NCBI RefSeq assembly: GCF_001922575.1
Contig: NZ_MRCI01000002.1
Span: 272,001 to 336,000, forward strand
Length of the DNA stretch: 64,000 nucleotides
Reading direction: 5' to 3'
From: Neptunomonas phycophila
GTDB taxonomy: Bacteria; Pseudomonadota; Gammaproteobacteria; Pseudomonadales; Balneatricaceae
Positions 38,054 to 50,021 of the stretch are shown in pieces. Every line of letters starts with the position of its first letter. Within the stretch, counting starts at the first letter, position 1. Below the pieces are notes generated by a model, which saw only the letters and a program-made list of their open reading frames with translations, did not search any database and was not told the origin of the DNA. The translations under genes were made by a program, and so were the position numbers.

Positions 38054-38096
38054 CTAAAACCTTGGCTAAACGGTCTCATTAACGATAAGAGTTTAC

Positions 38097-39956
38097 ATGT
38101 CTTCACGTATACAGTTGTTGTCTCCTCGTCTGGCTAACCAAATAGCGGCGGGTGAGGTGGTAGAGCGGCCAGCATCGGTTGTTAAAGAATTACTTGAAAA
38201 TAGTATTGATGCCGGTGCTATGCGTTTAGAGATCGATGTGGAACAGGCTGGTATCAAGCTCATTCGCATACGGGATGATGGTGCCGGTATCGAAAAAGAT
38301 GACCTGTCTTTGGCGCTCAGCCGTCACGCAACGTCTAAAATATATGAGTTAGAAGACCTTGAAGCCGTTAATAGTTTGGGGTTTCGGGGGGAAGCGCTAG
38401 CCAGTATTAGCTCGGTATCCCGGTTAACGCTTACGTCTCGACGGGAGGGGAGCGATCAAGCCTGGCAAGTACAAACCCAAGGGCGTGATATGGCGGCAGA
38501 GCTAGCTCCCGCAGCACACCCGCAGGGCACTACGGTTGAAATGCGTGATCTCTTTTTTAATACACCAGCGCGCCGTAAGTTTTTAAAAACAGAAAATACA
38601 GAGTTTAAGCATCTCGAAGAAGTGGTGAAGCGTCTGGCACTGAGCCGTTTTGATGTGGCGTTTACACTTAAGCACAATAGCCGAGTGATCCACCAGCTGC
38701 GCCCCGCTGACTCTCAGGTAGAAGCTGAGCGCCGTGTAGCTTCTGTTTGCGGCCCTGCATTTATCGAGCAATCCCTACGTGTTGATGTCAATGCTGAGGC
38801 TTCAGGGCTGAGATTAAGTGGTTGGATTGGCTTGCCAACTTTTTCTCGTAGCCAAGCTGATCTTCAATATTTCTTTGTAAACGGGCGCATGATTCGCGAT
38901 AAAATTGTGACGCATGCGGTGCGTCAAGCTTATGCTGATGTGCTTTATCATGGCCGGCATCCTGCTTATGTATTGTACTTAGATCTAGATCCTGCGCTGG
39001 TGGATGTAAATGTACATCCTACCAAGCATGAAGTGCGTTTCCGCGAGAGCCGCTTGGTTCATGACTTTATTTTCCGTTCCATTCATCGGGTAATAGGTGA
39101 TGTGCGACCTGATAATACCAGTGTTCCGGCAGCGCAAACCCTGCAACCCACGACGCAGCCGCAGGAAATGAAACATCAGCAACATAACATGCCGCTCCAG
39201 CCAGCGCGTGAATCTGTCCCTGCTGGTGCGGTGCGAGAACAAGTAGCCGCCTATGGTCAGTTACATAGCGAGGGAGCCCGGCCGTTTGTTGGTGATACCA
39301 GTACACGCTCTTTTTCTGGAGGCGTAACGCCTTCGCGTCAGGTTATGCCGGCGGCTGAAGCCGATGAGCAAGTGCCTCCTTTGGGCTTTGCTGTTGCGCA
39401 GTTACACGGGATTTACATCTTATCTCAGAATCAGGAAGGCTTGATTCTCGTTGATATGCATGCGGCCCATGAGCGTATCGTTTATGAGCGTCTTAAACTG
39501 GCTTATGAGCAAGAAGGCGTTCGTAGCCAGCCGCTATTGGTGCCAGTCAGTATGGCTGTTAGCAGCCGAGAGGCTGATGCAGCAGAGGAGAATGAGGCGC
39601 TATTTCAACAGTTAGGGTTTGAGCTAGCGCGCGTTAGCGAGGAGTCTCTCGTTATCCGTCAGGTGCCTGTGACTTTGGCAAAAGCTAATGTTGAACAGTT
39701 ATTACGCGATGTGTTGTCGGACGTGCTGATGTATGGCAATAGTCGGCGCATAGAAGAGCATACTAACGAATTGCTAGGCACTATGGCTTGTCATGGAGCG
39801 GTTAGGGCAAATCGACAATTAACGATTCCCGAAATGAATGGCTTATTACGTGATATGGAAGCGACAGAGCGCAGTGGACAGTGCAACCATGGACGTCCTA
39901 CTTGGACGCAGCTGAGCTTGTCTGAACTTGATAAATTATTCATGCGGGGGCAATAA
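38097..39956 (+). CDS. mutL: DNA mismatch repair protein MutL, probable endonuclease type
   Basis: MutL links mismatch recognition by MutS to strand removal. The N-terminal GHKL ATPase has [25 protein letters not shown] variable linker (about 335-420) leads to the dimerisation domain. Here [12 protein letters not shown] fits the endonuclease motif DQHAxxExxxxE, with Met for Gln, and the companion motifs ACHGAVRA and QCNHGRP are present. QPLLVP resembles the clamp-binding site of such MutLs. E. coli MutL lacks these residues, so this protein is likely to nick DNA itself. Length is 619 residues. Confidence 0.96.
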   Translation: MSSRIQLLSPRLANQIAAGEVVERPASVVKELLENSIDAGAMRLEIDVEQAGIKLIRIRDDGAGIEKDDLSLALSRHATSKIYELEDLEAVNSLGFRGEALASISSVSRLTLTSRREGSDQAWQVQTQGRDMAAELAPAAHPQGTTVEMRDLFFNTPARRKFLKTENTEFKHLEEVVKRLALSRFDVAFTLKHNSRVIHQLRPADSQVEAERRVASVCGPAFIEQSLRVDVNAEASGLRLSGWIGLPTFSRSQADLQYFFVNGRMIRDKIVTHAVRQAYADVLYHGRHPAYVLYLDLDPALVDVNVHPTKHEVRFRESRLVHDFIFRSIHRVIGDVRPDNTSVPAAQTLQPTTQPQEMKHQQHNMPLQPARESVPAGAVREQVAAYGQLHSEGARPFVGDTSTRSFSGGVTPSRQVMPAAEADEQVPPLGFAVAQLHGIYILSQNQEGLILVDMHAAHERIVYERLKLAYEQEGVRSQPLLVPVSMAVSSREADAAEENEALFQQLGFELARVSEESLVIRQVPVTLAKANVEQLLRDVLSDVLMYGNSRRIEEHTNELLGTMACHGAVRANRQLTIPEMNGLLRDMEATERSGQCNHGRPTWTQLSLSELDKLFMRGQ

Positions 39957-39957
39957 A

Positions 39958-40896
39958 ATGCCGTCTATATTACCTCCCGCGATTTTTCTGATGGGGCCTA
40001 CCGCTGCCGGAAAAACTGACTTGGCACTGCGTTTAACCGAAGAATTACCTTGTGAGATTATCAGTGTCGATTCAGCCTTAATTTACAAAGGGATGGATAT
40101 TGGTACTGCTAAGCCTGATCGAGAAACCTTGGAACGATATCCTCATCGATTGGTCGATATACTGGATCCATCACAAAGCTACTCAGCGGCCGACTTCCGT
40201 AGAGATGCCTTAGCTGCCATGACTGAAATTACCGCTGCGGGCAAAATCCCGTTGTTGGTTGGCGGTACGATGATGTACTACAACGCATTGGTCAAGGGTT
40301 TGGCTAATTTGCCAGAAGCGGATCCTGTTATTCGGCAGCGTTTATCTGATTGGGGAGCTGCCGAAGGCTGGCCTGCAGTGCATGCCCGCTTAGCTGAAGT
40401 GGATCCGGAATCAGCAAAAAGGCTAAAGCCTAACGATTCACAACGTATTCAACGAGCATTAGAGATCTATGAAATTACAGGGCGTACAATGACGTCGCTC
40501 TGGGCCGAACAAACAACTAATTCGCTACCTTATCAGGTTGCTAATTTAGCCGTTATGCCGGGCGATCGATCGGTTTTGCATCAGCGAATCGAACAACGGT
40601 TTGAATTAATGCTTGAAGCAGGGTTCCTTGATGAGGTTCAAGCGTTGTATGATCGTGGGGATTTAGATATAAACATGCCGTCAATCCGTTGTGTAGGGTA
40701 TCGACAGGCATGGAGTTATTTAACGGGCGACTATGATTACGACACACTGATCTTTAAGGGTGTTGTCGCTACCCGGCAGCTAGCAAAAAGACAAATAACC
40801 TGGCTGCGAAGCTGGGATGATCTACACTGGTTGGATAGCAAGAGTGGGGATGTTGTTAATGACAGCTTGAAATTGATCAATGCTGCCATTATATAA
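39958..40896 (+). CDS. miaA: tRNA dimethylallyltransferase
   Basis: MiaA adds dimethylallyl to A37 of tRNAs reading U-starting codons. The P-loop [12 protein letters not shown] is at residues 13-24, and [18 protein letters not shown] is the substrate-binding block. The ATG at 39958 lies one base past the mutL stop and gives 312 residues. miaA-hfq-hflX is a conserved cluster. Confidence 0.97.
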   Translation: MPSILPPAIFLMGPTAAGKTDLALRLTEELPCEIISVDSALIYKGMDIGTAKPDRETLERYPHRLVDILDPSQSYSAADFRRDALAAMTEITAAGKIPLLVGGTMMYYNALVKGLANLPEADPVIRQRLSDWGAAEGWPAVHARLAEVDPESAKRLKPNDSQRIQRALEIYEITGRTMTSLWAEQTTNSLPYQVANLAVMPGDRSVLHQRIEQRFELMLEAGFLDEVQALYDRGDLDINMPSIRCVGYRQAWSYLTGDYDYDTLIFKGVVATRQLAKRQITWLRSWDDLHWLDSKSGDVVNDSLKLINAAII

Positions 40897-41008
40897 TGCT
40901 TCTGTTAATCTTTGGTGCTGTGCACAATAAATGCCTTGTTTTCAGACCGTTGTTGGTCAGAATGGGCTTACATAATAACGAATAATTTTATTCAGGAAGG
41001 AGTTTCCA

Positions 41009-41248
41009 ATGTCAAAAGGGCAATCGCTACAAGACCCTTATCTAAACGTGCTGCGCAAGGAGCGTGTTCCGGTATCTATTTTCTTGGTCAATGGTATTAA
41101 GCTGCAAGGCCAAATTGAATCATTTGATCAGTTTGTCATTTTGCTAAAAAATACAGTTAGCCAAATGGTTTATAAACACGCTATCTCTACTGTCGTACCT
41201 GCCCGTCCGGTCAAGCTGCCACAGCCAGAAGAGAAACCCGCCGACTGA
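41009..41248 (+). CDS. hfq: RNA chaperone Hfq
   Basis: Hfq forms a hexameric Sm-like ring that pairs small RNAs with mRNAs. The 79-residue protein shows the Sm1 motif ([18 protein letters not shown]) and the Sm2 motif with YKHAIS. The C-terminal tail is short, as in Pseudomonas. A strong AGGAAGGAG ribosome-binding site precedes it. The 112-base gap after miaA may hold a promoter (a TTGTTG and TAATAA pair 17 bases apart), but this is weak. Confidence 0.98.
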   Translation: MSKGQSLQDPYLNVLRKERVPVSIFLVNGIKLQGQIESFDQFVILLKNTVSQMVYKHAISTVVPARPVKLPQPEEKPAD

Positions 41249-41260
41249 GGTATACACTGA

Positions 41261-42559
41261 TTGTTTTTTGAACGTCCGGAGTCTGGTGAAAGAGCCATAC
41301 TCGTTCATATGGATATGTACGATGAGTCTGTCCAGGAATCTCCGCGCGAGCTAGAAGAGCTCGCTTTGTCCGCTGGTGCGGATCCTATTGATATTTTAAT
41401 AGGTACTCGTCATCGTCCCGTGTCTAAATATTTTATTGGTACGGGTAAATTAGATGAGTTGCGTACGTTAGTTGCCGAGCATAAAGCTGAAGTGGTTATT
41501 TTTAACCATTCTTTATCACCTGCTCAGGCGCGAAATGTTGAGCGTGAAATACAATGTCGAGTGTTAGATCGCACCGGATTGATTTTGGATATCTTTGCTC
41601 AACGCGCTCGCACTCATGAAGGTAAATTACAAGTTGAATTAGCTCAGCTGGAGTACATGTCTACTCGGCTTGTTCGAGGTTGGACTCACCTTGAGCGTCA
41701 AAAGGGTGGTATAGGTTTACGAGGCCCGGGTGAAACACAGCTTGAAACAGACCGACGTTTATTGCGAGCACGTATAAAAACTATTCATTCTCGATTAGAA
41801 AAAGTACGTAAGCAGCGAGAACAAGGCCGTCGTTCGCGTCAGCGAGCCGAAGTACCTACGCTATCGTTGGTGGGTTACACCAATGCGGGGAAATCGACGT
41901 TATTTAATCGTATTACCGACGCGGATGTTTACGCGGCGGACCAATTGTTTGCTACGCTAGATCCAACTTTGAGAAAGGTAGAGTTAGCAGACGTAGGGCC
42001 AGCTATATTGGCTGATACTGTTGGTTTTATTCGTCATTTGCCGCATAAGTTAGTTGAATCATTTCGTGCTACGTTACAGGAAACGATTGACGCTACCTTA
42101 TTGCTTCATGTTATTGATGCCTTTGATGAGGAACGTCAGGGGCACATAACCGAAGTAGAGAATGTATTGCGTGAAATCGGCGCTGACGAGGTGCCTTTGT
42201 TGCAGGTTTATAACAAGATAGACCAAATGCCAGGGCAGCAACCTCGTATTGATCGAAATGACGAGGGTGTCCCAACGCGGGTGTGGTTGTCTGCGGCATC
42301 CGGGGAGGGGATTGATCTTCTTCTGCAAGCGATTAATGAGCGACTGACGGATGATATTTTCCATGAGACAATGAATCTATCACCTCGTGAAGGGCAACTG
42401 CGTGCACAGCTATACGCACAAGGTGCCGTTTTGCAGGAAACAGTAGATGATCAAGGTGCGATGCATCTAGAAGTGCGTCTGCAGCGTAAAGACTTGTTAC
42501 AGATATTGAGTCGCTTAGGCTTGCCAACAGAGCAATATCGCATACATGAGATCTACTAA
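41261..42559 (+). CDS. hflX: Ribosome-associated GTPase HflX
   Basis: HflX splits stalled or stress-inactivated ribosomes. The N-terminal domain (about 1-190) has the glycine-rich GLRGPGETQLE block. The GTPase domain has GYTNAGKSTLFN, DTVGFIRHLP and NKID. The start is a TTG at 41261 (M)FFERPESGERA, which aligns with the E. coli start; GAGG is ten bases upstream. It is 432 residues and follows hfq by 12 bases. Confidence 0.97.
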   Translation: MFFERPESGERAILVHMDMYDESVQESPRELEELALSAGADPIDILIGTRHRPVSKYFIGTGKLDELRTLVAEHKAEVVIFNHSLSPAQARNVEREIQCRVLDRTGLILDIFAQRARTHEGKLQVELAQLEYMSTRLVRGWTHLERQKGGIGLRGPGETQLETDRRLLRARIKTIHSRLEKVRKQREQGRRSRQRAEVPTLSLVGYTNAGKSTLFNRITDADVYAADQLFATLDPTLRKVELADVGPAILADTVGFIRHLPHKLVESFRATLQETIDATLLLHVIDAFDEERQGHITEVENVLREIGADEVPLLQVYNKIDQMPGQQPRIDRNDEGVPTRVWLSAASGEGIDLLLQAINERLTDDIFHETMNLSPREGQLRAQLYAQGAVLQETVDDQGAMHLEVRLQRKDLLQILSRLGLPTEQYRIHEIY

Positions 42560-42660
42560 GCCCATACAGTAATGTGTGGGAAAAAGTGATTGGTGCGGCT
42601 GCCAAAGAGTAGCCGATATAATAATTTAAAGACTTTTAATTGGTTTTAACGGAGAACGAT

Positions 42661-43866
42661 ATGGCTTGGAATGAGCCTGGCGGTAACGGTAACAACCAGG
42701 ATCCTTGGGGCGGTAAAGATCGCAACAACGGGAATCGTGGTAATAATGACCAAGGCCCACCAGATCTAGATGAAGCGCTGCGTAAACTTCAAGATAAGTT
42801 AAACAGTCTGTTTGGGTCGGACAAAAAGGGCTCTTCTGGTGGTGGAGATAAATCTTCATCAAGCGGAGGCGGCGGTTTTGTATTGGTAATTGCTGCGGTA
42901 GTTGCTTTAGGCGTTTGGGCAGCTATGGGTGCTTACACGGTCGATCAGCAGGAACGGGGTGTTGTTCTTAGGTTGGGTAAGTACTACGAAACAGTTAATC
43001 CTGGTCTGCATTGGAACCCACCATTAATCGATCAGGTTAGCATCATTAACACAACCCGTGTTCGTGAGCATGATCATAAAGCATTGATGCTAACGGAAGA
43101 CGAAAACATCGTCGACGTAAGCATGGTGACTCAATATGTGGTTTCTGACCCTGTTGCGTATATGCTTCAGGTTCGTGATCCAGATGGTAGTCTTGCTCAA
43201 TCGGCTGAGTCTGCACTTCGTCAAGTTGTTGGCTCAACTGATATGCACTCAATCTTAACCGAAGGGCGTGAGCTGTTGGGTATTGATGTACAAGCCCGGC
43301 TACAGAGCTACTTGGATGAATACAAAACGGGCTTATCCGTTAACAAGGTAAACATCAAAGATGCGCAAGCTCCGTCACAAGTTCAAGATGCCTTTGATGA
43401 TGTGATCAAGGCGCGAGAGGATGAGCAGCGCGCGAAAAACGAAGCTCAGTCTTATGCCAACGGTATTGTTCCTGAAGCACGAGGCCGTGCGCAACGTATT
43501 CTCGAAGAGGCGAATGCTTATCGCGAGCAAGTAGTTGCACGAGCTGAAGGTGAGACTAAGCGTTTTGATGCGTTACTAACTGAATATCAAAAAGCTCCTG
43601 TTGTTACTCGCGAACGTTTGTATCTTGATGCGATGGAAAGTGTACTTTCCAATAACGCTAAAGTCTTGATGGACGTAGAAGGTGGCAATAACGTGATGTA
43701 CTTGCCTATGGATAAGTTGATGCAGAATAGCTCTGATCGTCAATCAACGACGACTACATCACCGCGCACAACGCGTCTGGATGATCAGTCAGTCAAAAAC
43801 GTGACTAGTCAAGTAATTGAAGAGTTGCGTCAGCGTCAGGCAACGGTTCGTAGGGAGGGTCGATAA
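42661..43866 (+). CDS. hflK: FtsH-associated membrane protein HflK
   Basis: HflK and HflC form a large SPFH-domain cage in the inner membrane that surrounds the FtsH protease. The Gly/Asn-rich N-terminus (MAWNEPGGNGNNQDPWGG) is typical. One membrane segment lies around residues 78-98, followed by the band-7 domain and a coiled coil. ATG 42661 has GGAG eight bases upstream. It is 401 residues. Its stop overlaps the hflC start by one base. A small hairpin at about 42561-42580 lies in the hflX-hflK gap. Confidence 0.97.
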   Translation: MAWNEPGGNGNNQDPWGGKDRNNGNRGNNDQGPPDLDEALRKLQDKLNSLFGSDKKGSSGGGDKSSSSGGGGFVLVIAAVVALGVWAAMGAYTVDQQERGVVLRLGKYYETVNPGLHWNPPLIDQVSIINTTRVREHDHKALMLTEDENIVDVSMVTQYVVSDPVAYMLQVRDPDGSLAQSAESALRQVVGSTDMHSILTEGRELLGIDVQARLQSYLDEYKTGLSVNKVNIKDAQAPSQVQDAFDDVIKAREDEQRAKNEAQSYANGIVPEARGRAQRILEEANAYREQVVARAEGETKRFDALLTEYQKAPVVTRERLYLDAMESVLSNNAKVLMDVEGGNNVMYLPMDKLMQNSSDRQSTTTTSPRTTRLDDQSVKNVTSQVIEELRQRQATVRREGR

Positions 43867-44741
43867 TGAGCGGTAAGTCCTTAATATCGATTATTCTAGC
43901 GTTAGTTATCATTATAGTGGTCTCTAACTCGGTATATATCGTTAAAGAAACAGAGCGCGCGATTAAGCTGCAATTTGGTGAAATCGTCGATACAGATGTT
44001 AAGCCTGGTTTGCGCTTCAAAATTCCATTTGTTAACGCAGTGCGTAAATTTGATGCACGTGTGATGACAATGGATGGTCGCCCTCGTGATTTCTTAACCA
44101 TCGAGAAAAAACGTTTAAGCGTTGATGCATTTGTTAAGTGGAAAATTGTTGATAACTTAACGTATTACAGTGCAACTTCGGGTGATGAAATTCGTGCAGC
44201 AGACTTATTATCTTCTAAAGTAGAGAATGAATTGCGTAACCAGTTCGCTTCTCGTACTTTGAATGAGGTTGTGTCTGGTGAGCGCGATGAAGTGATGAAA
44301 GAAGTGATCAACAACCTGAGTCAGGTTGCTCAAAAAGAACTGGGTGTTAGCATCATCGACGTTCGCGTTAAGCGAGTTGAGTTACCTCAAGAAGTATCTC
44401 AATCTGTTTACGAGCGTATGAGAACCGAGCGTGAGAGAGAGGCGCGAGAATTGCGATCTCGTGGTTTTGAGCTTGCAGAAGGTATCCGTGCTGATGCTGA
44501 TCGTCAGAAAACGGTCATTGAAGCTCAAGCTTATCGTGAATCTGAGGAGCTGCGCGGTGAAGGTGATGCCATTGCAGCTGCTGTATACGCGGACGCTTTC
44601 GGTAAAGACCCTGAGTTCTACTCTTTTACACGAAGCTTGAAAGCATATACAGAGTCCTTTAATGGTAAGGGCGATATCATGGTTTTGGAGCCGGATTCTG
44701 AGTTCTTTAGGTACCTAAAAGGTTCTAAAGTGACTAATTAA
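43866..44741 (+). CDS. hflC: FtsH-associated membrane protein HflC
   Basis: This is the partner of HflK. The 291-residue protein has an N-terminal membrane segment (about residues 4-24), the SPFH domain starting ETERAIKLQFGEIV, and the coiled-coil region with RTEREREARELRSRG. Translation is coupled to hflK by TAATG. An intrinsic terminator follows 65 bases after the stop. Confidence 0.97.
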   Translation: MSGKSLISIILALVIIIVVSNSVYIVKETERAIKLQFGEIVDTDVKPGLRFKIPFVNAVRKFDARVMTMDGRPRDFLTIEKKRLSVDAFVKWKIVDNLTYYSATSGDEIRAADLLSSKVENELRNQFASRTLNEVVSGERDEVMKEVINNLSQVAQKELGVSIIDVRVKRVELPQEVSQSVYERMRTEREREARELRSRGFELAEGIRADADRQKTVIEAQAYRESEELRGEGDAIAAAVYADAFGKDPEFYSFTRSLKAYTESFNGKGDIMVLEPDSEFFRYLKGSKVTN

Positions 44742-44805
44742 TCGGATTGTTGCCAATTTGTGGTTATGTACTGCACTTTGGCAACCAAACCGTGTTAAAA
44801 TCTAC

Positions 44806-44832
44806 AAAACCGGGCTGAGACCCGGTTTTTTT
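44806..44832 (+). terminator. Intrinsic terminator after hflC
   Basis: AACCGGG pairs with CCCGGTT around a six-base loop and is followed by seven T residues. It lies only 16 bases before the DUF2065 gene, so transcription of that gene needs either readthrough or a promoter inside this short stretch. Confidence 0.9.
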
Positions 44833-44847
44833 GTGTAAAGTGTGGTT

Positions 44848-45048
44848 ATGATGTCCGCCAATTTTTGGTACGAATTAGCAATCGCTTTGTGTTTAGTTTT
44901 TGTATTGGAAGGAATTATTCCTTTTTTACATCCTGGGCGTTGGCGTCGTATGGTGGAGCAGTTGGCAACTATCGATGATCGTATGCTACGTATCATTGGG
45001 TTATTAAGCATGCTAGCCGGAGTTTCTGGTTTATATCTGATTCACTGA
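44848..45048 (+). CDS. DUF2065 (YjeT-like) small membrane protein
   Basis: This protein of about 66 residues has two hydrophobic segments: ALCLVFVLEGIIPFL and IIGLLSMLAGVSGLYL. A charged loop RWRRMVEQLATIDDRMLR separates them. It matches DUF2065, found between hflC and purA or hisZ in many gammaproteobacteria (yjeT in E. coli). Function is unknown. The start is ATG 44848 or the ATG right after it. Confidence 0.88.
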   Translation: MMSANFWYELAIALCLVFVLEGIIPFLHPGRWRRMVEQLATIDDRMLRIIGLLSMLAGVSGLYLIH

Positions 45049-45069
45049 AGTCAGTTTTGGAGTTGTTAA

Positions 45070-47578
<2,509 letters not shown>

Positions 47579-47593
47579 GTAGTGTAAATGCAT

Positions 47594-47622
47594 AAAAAAA
47601 ACCGGCTTTTGCCGGTTTTTTT
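47594..47622. terminator. Bidirectional terminator between purA and suhB
   Basis: AAAACCGGC pairs with GCCGGTTTT around a TTTT loop, with A- and T-tracts on both sides. It serves the convergent purA and suhB genes. The stem is the same as at 3125-3147. Confidence 0.93.
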
Positions 47623-47667
47623 GTTTAAGTTCCCTTAAGCGTATTGCTTGGTTGGCGGGAGCTGATT

Positions 47668-48468
47668 TTAATCAGCGATGCCGTGCAGTGCTTTTAAGAG
47701 AGATTTAAACATTTTAGGGTTAGCTGATACGGTGTCGCCATGTTGGCGGAAAGAGTTGCCTCCTTTTAAATCACCGAGTAAGCCGCCAGCTTCTTGGATT
47801 AGCAAAGAGCCAGCTTCAAGAACGACAGGGCTTAAGCCTATTTGCACAAAGCCATCAAGACGACCAGCAGCTGTATTAGCTAAGTTCAAAGCGGTGGAGC
47901 CTGTGTTTAGAAAAATACCATTGGCGTTGAGTATGCTTTGCTGGATGTTAGTAAAGGTGCCGGTATAGCTTTTTTCTTTTTTACTGTTCAGAAAGCTAGT
48001 GGCAATAACGGCCTGTGGTAGTTCGCGTCGATTGGTTACGCGCATACGCTTGCCGTTGAGTTGGGCGCCATGGCCGCGACTAGCGGTGAACTCTTCACCG
48101 GTCATGGGGTTAAGAATGACGGCATGTTCAACACGGCCTTTGTGGGTGGCGGCTAAGCAAATAGCAAAGTCCGGTAGGCCGCACATAAAGTTGTTGATGC
48201 TGTCGATAGGGTTAACATGCCAGATCACTTCCGCAGTACCCTCTGCTGGTGCATATGTCCCTGAGAATTCGGCGTTAACTTCATGTGCCGGGTATGCTTT
48301 TTGAAGCGTGTAAGCAATAGTCTGCTCTGCCTTGGTTGCAGTTTCGTTAAGAAAGTCGGTGACGCTGTCGTGCTCTGATTTGATCAGGTCAAGACGCTCG
48401 GCGGCACGCGCAATCTGTTCGCCTGCAAGGCGAGCGGCACGTAGGGCAATGTTTAGCATGGGTTGCAT
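47668..48468 (-). CDS. suhB: SuhB-like protein with degenerate phosphatase site
   Basis: The 266 residues align end to end with SuhB, an inositol-monophosphatase-fold protein that in E. coli also joins the rRNA antitermination complex with NusA. Position in front of trmJ-iscR is the usual SuhB location. The metal site is broken: the DPIDGT motif reads NPIDSI (N86, D89, S90, I91), and the WDxAAG motif reads VVLEAG (V215, V216), so two metal-binding Asp residues are gone. Glu67 remains, but the next Glu is Phe68. The frame is intact and the rest is well conserved. I infer a catalytically dead protein kept for another role. Confidence 0.9.
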   Translation of the reverse strand: MQPMLNIALRAARLAGEQIARAAERLDLIKSEHDSVTDFLNETATKAEQTIAYTLQKAYPAHEVNAEFSGTYAPAEGTAEVIWHVNPIDSINNFMCGLPDFAICLAATHKGRVEHAVILNPMTGEEFTASRGHGAQLNGKRMRVTNRRELPQAVIATSFLNSKKEKSYTGTFTNIQQSILNANGIFLNTGSTALNLANTAAGRLDGFVQIGLSPVVLEAGSLLIQEAGGLLGDLKGGNSFRQHGDTVSANPKMFKSLLKALHGIAD

Positions 48469-48583
48469 TAGATAGTGAGCCTGCTGTTAGAACAAAAAAG
48501 AGATTATACAAAAGCTAACCAAGCTAAAGAATACCTAATACACAATCTGTTAAACTATTGAGCGTTTTTTCGGTGAGATTGTT

Positions 48584-49336
48584 ATGAATTTAGATAATAT
48601 TCGTGTCGTTTTGGTAAATACCACCCATCCAGGCAATATTGGTGGTGTAGCACGTGCCATGAAAAATATGGGCTTATCATCTTTAACGCTAGTTGAGCCA
48701 AAGGCTTTTCCTTCACCTGATGCAGATGCAAGAGCGTCTGGCGCAACTGATTTGCTGGAAGGGGCTGCCATTGTGAGCACGCTTGAGGAGGCGGTCGCTG
48801 ATGCGCATTTGGTGGTTGGTACAAGTGCGCGTGGGCGACATATTCCTTGGCCTATCATGGACCCACATGAAATGGCTGGTGTTATAGCAAAGGCTCAGTC
48901 GGGTAGCGCTAGTTCGCATGTGGCTTTGGTTTTTGGACGTGAGGATCGCGGCTTAACTAATGAAGAGTTACAGTTGTGTCATATTCACGTTCATATTCCC
49001 TCTGTAGAGTCCTTCAGCTCGTTAAATATAGCAGCGGCGGTTCAAGTGCTAGCGTATGAATGTCGCATGGCTTATTTGGCAAATCAAACAGCTATGCAGC
49101 AGGCGCCTCAGTGGGGCACGGAATGGGATGCGGACCTGGCAGAGCACAAAGAATTAGAGTTGTTTTATGAACATCTTGAACGTGTGTTAATTGATGTTGA
49201 CTTCTTAGACCCTGAGAAACCACGTCAGTTGATGCCTAGGTTGCGTCGTTTATTCCAGCGTGCGCTTCTAGATAAAATTGAAATTAACGTCCTGCGTGGA
49301 ATGCTAACTCACATCGAAAAAAAGCGTCGCCGATAA
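48584..49336 (+). CDS. trmJ: tRNA (cytidine/uridine-32-2'-O-)-methyltransferase TrmJ
   Basis: TrmJ is a SPOUT methyltransferase that methylates the ribose of position 32 in several tRNAs. The 250-residue protein begins with LVNTTHPGNIGGVARAMKNMG. It contains VFGREDRGLTNEEL, the SAM-binding knot region, followed by SSLNIAAAVQVLAYE. It is divergent from suhB and precedes the isc operon, as in E. coli and Pseudomonas. Confidence 0.96.
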   Translation: MNLDNIRVVLVNTTHPGNIGGVARAMKNMGLSSLTLVEPKAFPSPDADARASGATDLLEGAAIVSTLEEAVADAHLVVGTSARGRHIPWPIMDPHEMAGVIAKAQSGSASSHVALVFGREDRGLTNEELQLCHIHVHIPSVESFSSLNIAAAVQVLAYECRMAYLANQTAMQQAPQWGTEWDADLAEHKELELFYEHLERVLIDVDFLDPEKPRQLMPRLRRLFQRALLDKIEINVLRGMLTHIEKKRRR

Positions 49337-49410
49337 CATAAACAGCGCTTCTTCGTGGGGTGGCAAGATATTTTGCCAAGACAATGTTAAGATTGCGCCA
49401 GCGCGTCTTT

Positions 49411-49460
49411 AAACCCGACTAAATTAGTAGGATAAATACTTGACTGTTTTTGTCGGTTTA
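49411..49460 (+). promoter_or_regulatory. Two abutting IscR type 1 binding sites
   Basis: Two 25-bp sites sit end to end at 49411-49435 and 49436-49460. Compared by eye with the remembered type 1 IscR consensus (ATASYYGACTRWWWYAGTCRRSTAT), each matches about 21 of 25 positions. The first has CCGACTAAATTAGT in its centre; the second has CTTGACTGTTTTTGTCGG. The second covers the -35 box of the iscR promoter, so [2Fe-2S]-IscR should repress its own operon. Confidence 0.75.
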
Positions 49461-49468
49461 AGGATAAT
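49440..49468 (+). promoter_or_regulatory. isc operon promoter
   Basis: TTGACT (49440-49445) and GATAAT (49463-49468) are separated by 17 bases, one mismatch each from the sigma-70 consensus. The predicted transcript starts about 25 bases before iscR. Confidence 0.8.
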
Positions 49469-49501
49469 ATCGTCATTGAATAAACAAATGGCGGAAGTGT
49501 T

Positions 49502-49996
49502 ATGAGACTGACGACAAAAGGGCGATATGCAGTAACGGCCATGCTTGATTTGGCTCTGCATGAAGGAAAAGGGCCTATTAGTCTGGCGGATATCTCTGAA
49601 AGGCAAGGCATTTCTTTATCGTATCTTGAACAGCTGTTTGCCAAGCTTCGTAGAAGCAACTTGGTAAAAAGTGTACGTGGTCCAGGCGGTGGTTATCAGC
49701 TAAACCACGGTCAAGATGTTATTAGCGTTGCCCAAGTAATTGATGCGGTTAATGAATCGGTTGATGCTACTGGCTGCAGTCGTCAAAGTGATTGTCAGGG
49801 TGGCGAAACGTGCCTAACGCATAATTTATGGTGTGATCTTAGTGAACAGATCCACTCTTTTTTGAATAATATATCGCTGGCTGATCTGGTTGCTCGTAAA
49901 GATGTGCGCCAAGTCGCGGATCGTCAAGATCGCCGCCAAGATAGCCAAATATTTTTATCATCAAACGACCTCCTGCTTGATAAAGCAGCCGTGTAG
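49502..49996 (+). CDS. iscR: Fe-S cluster-sensing repressor IscR
   Basis: IscR is an Rrf2-family regulator that senses Fe-S status with a [2Fe-2S] cluster and represses the isc operon. The 164-residue protein starts [19 protein letters not shown] (winged helix). The three cluster Cys are in [14 protein letters not shown], and His in THNLW is the fourth ligand. The C-terminal 30 residues are polar. GGAAG lies five bases before the ATG. Confidence 0.97.
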   Translation: MRLTTKGRYAVTAMLDLALHEGKGPISLADISERQGISLSYLEQLFAKLRRSNLVKSVRGPGGGYQLNHGQDVISVAQVIDAVNESVDATGCSRQSDCQGGETCLTHNLWCDLSEQIHSFLNNISLADLVARKDVRQVADRQDRRQDSQIFLSSNDLLLDKAAV

Positions 49997-50021
49997 TTAG
50001 TGACGAACCGGAGTTTTTACA

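Noticed and set aside
47668..48468. suhB as a pseudogene or sequencing error
   Set aside because: The frame is intact and the rest of the protein is well conserved; two separate motifs changed by multiple substitutions, which a single error cannot explain.
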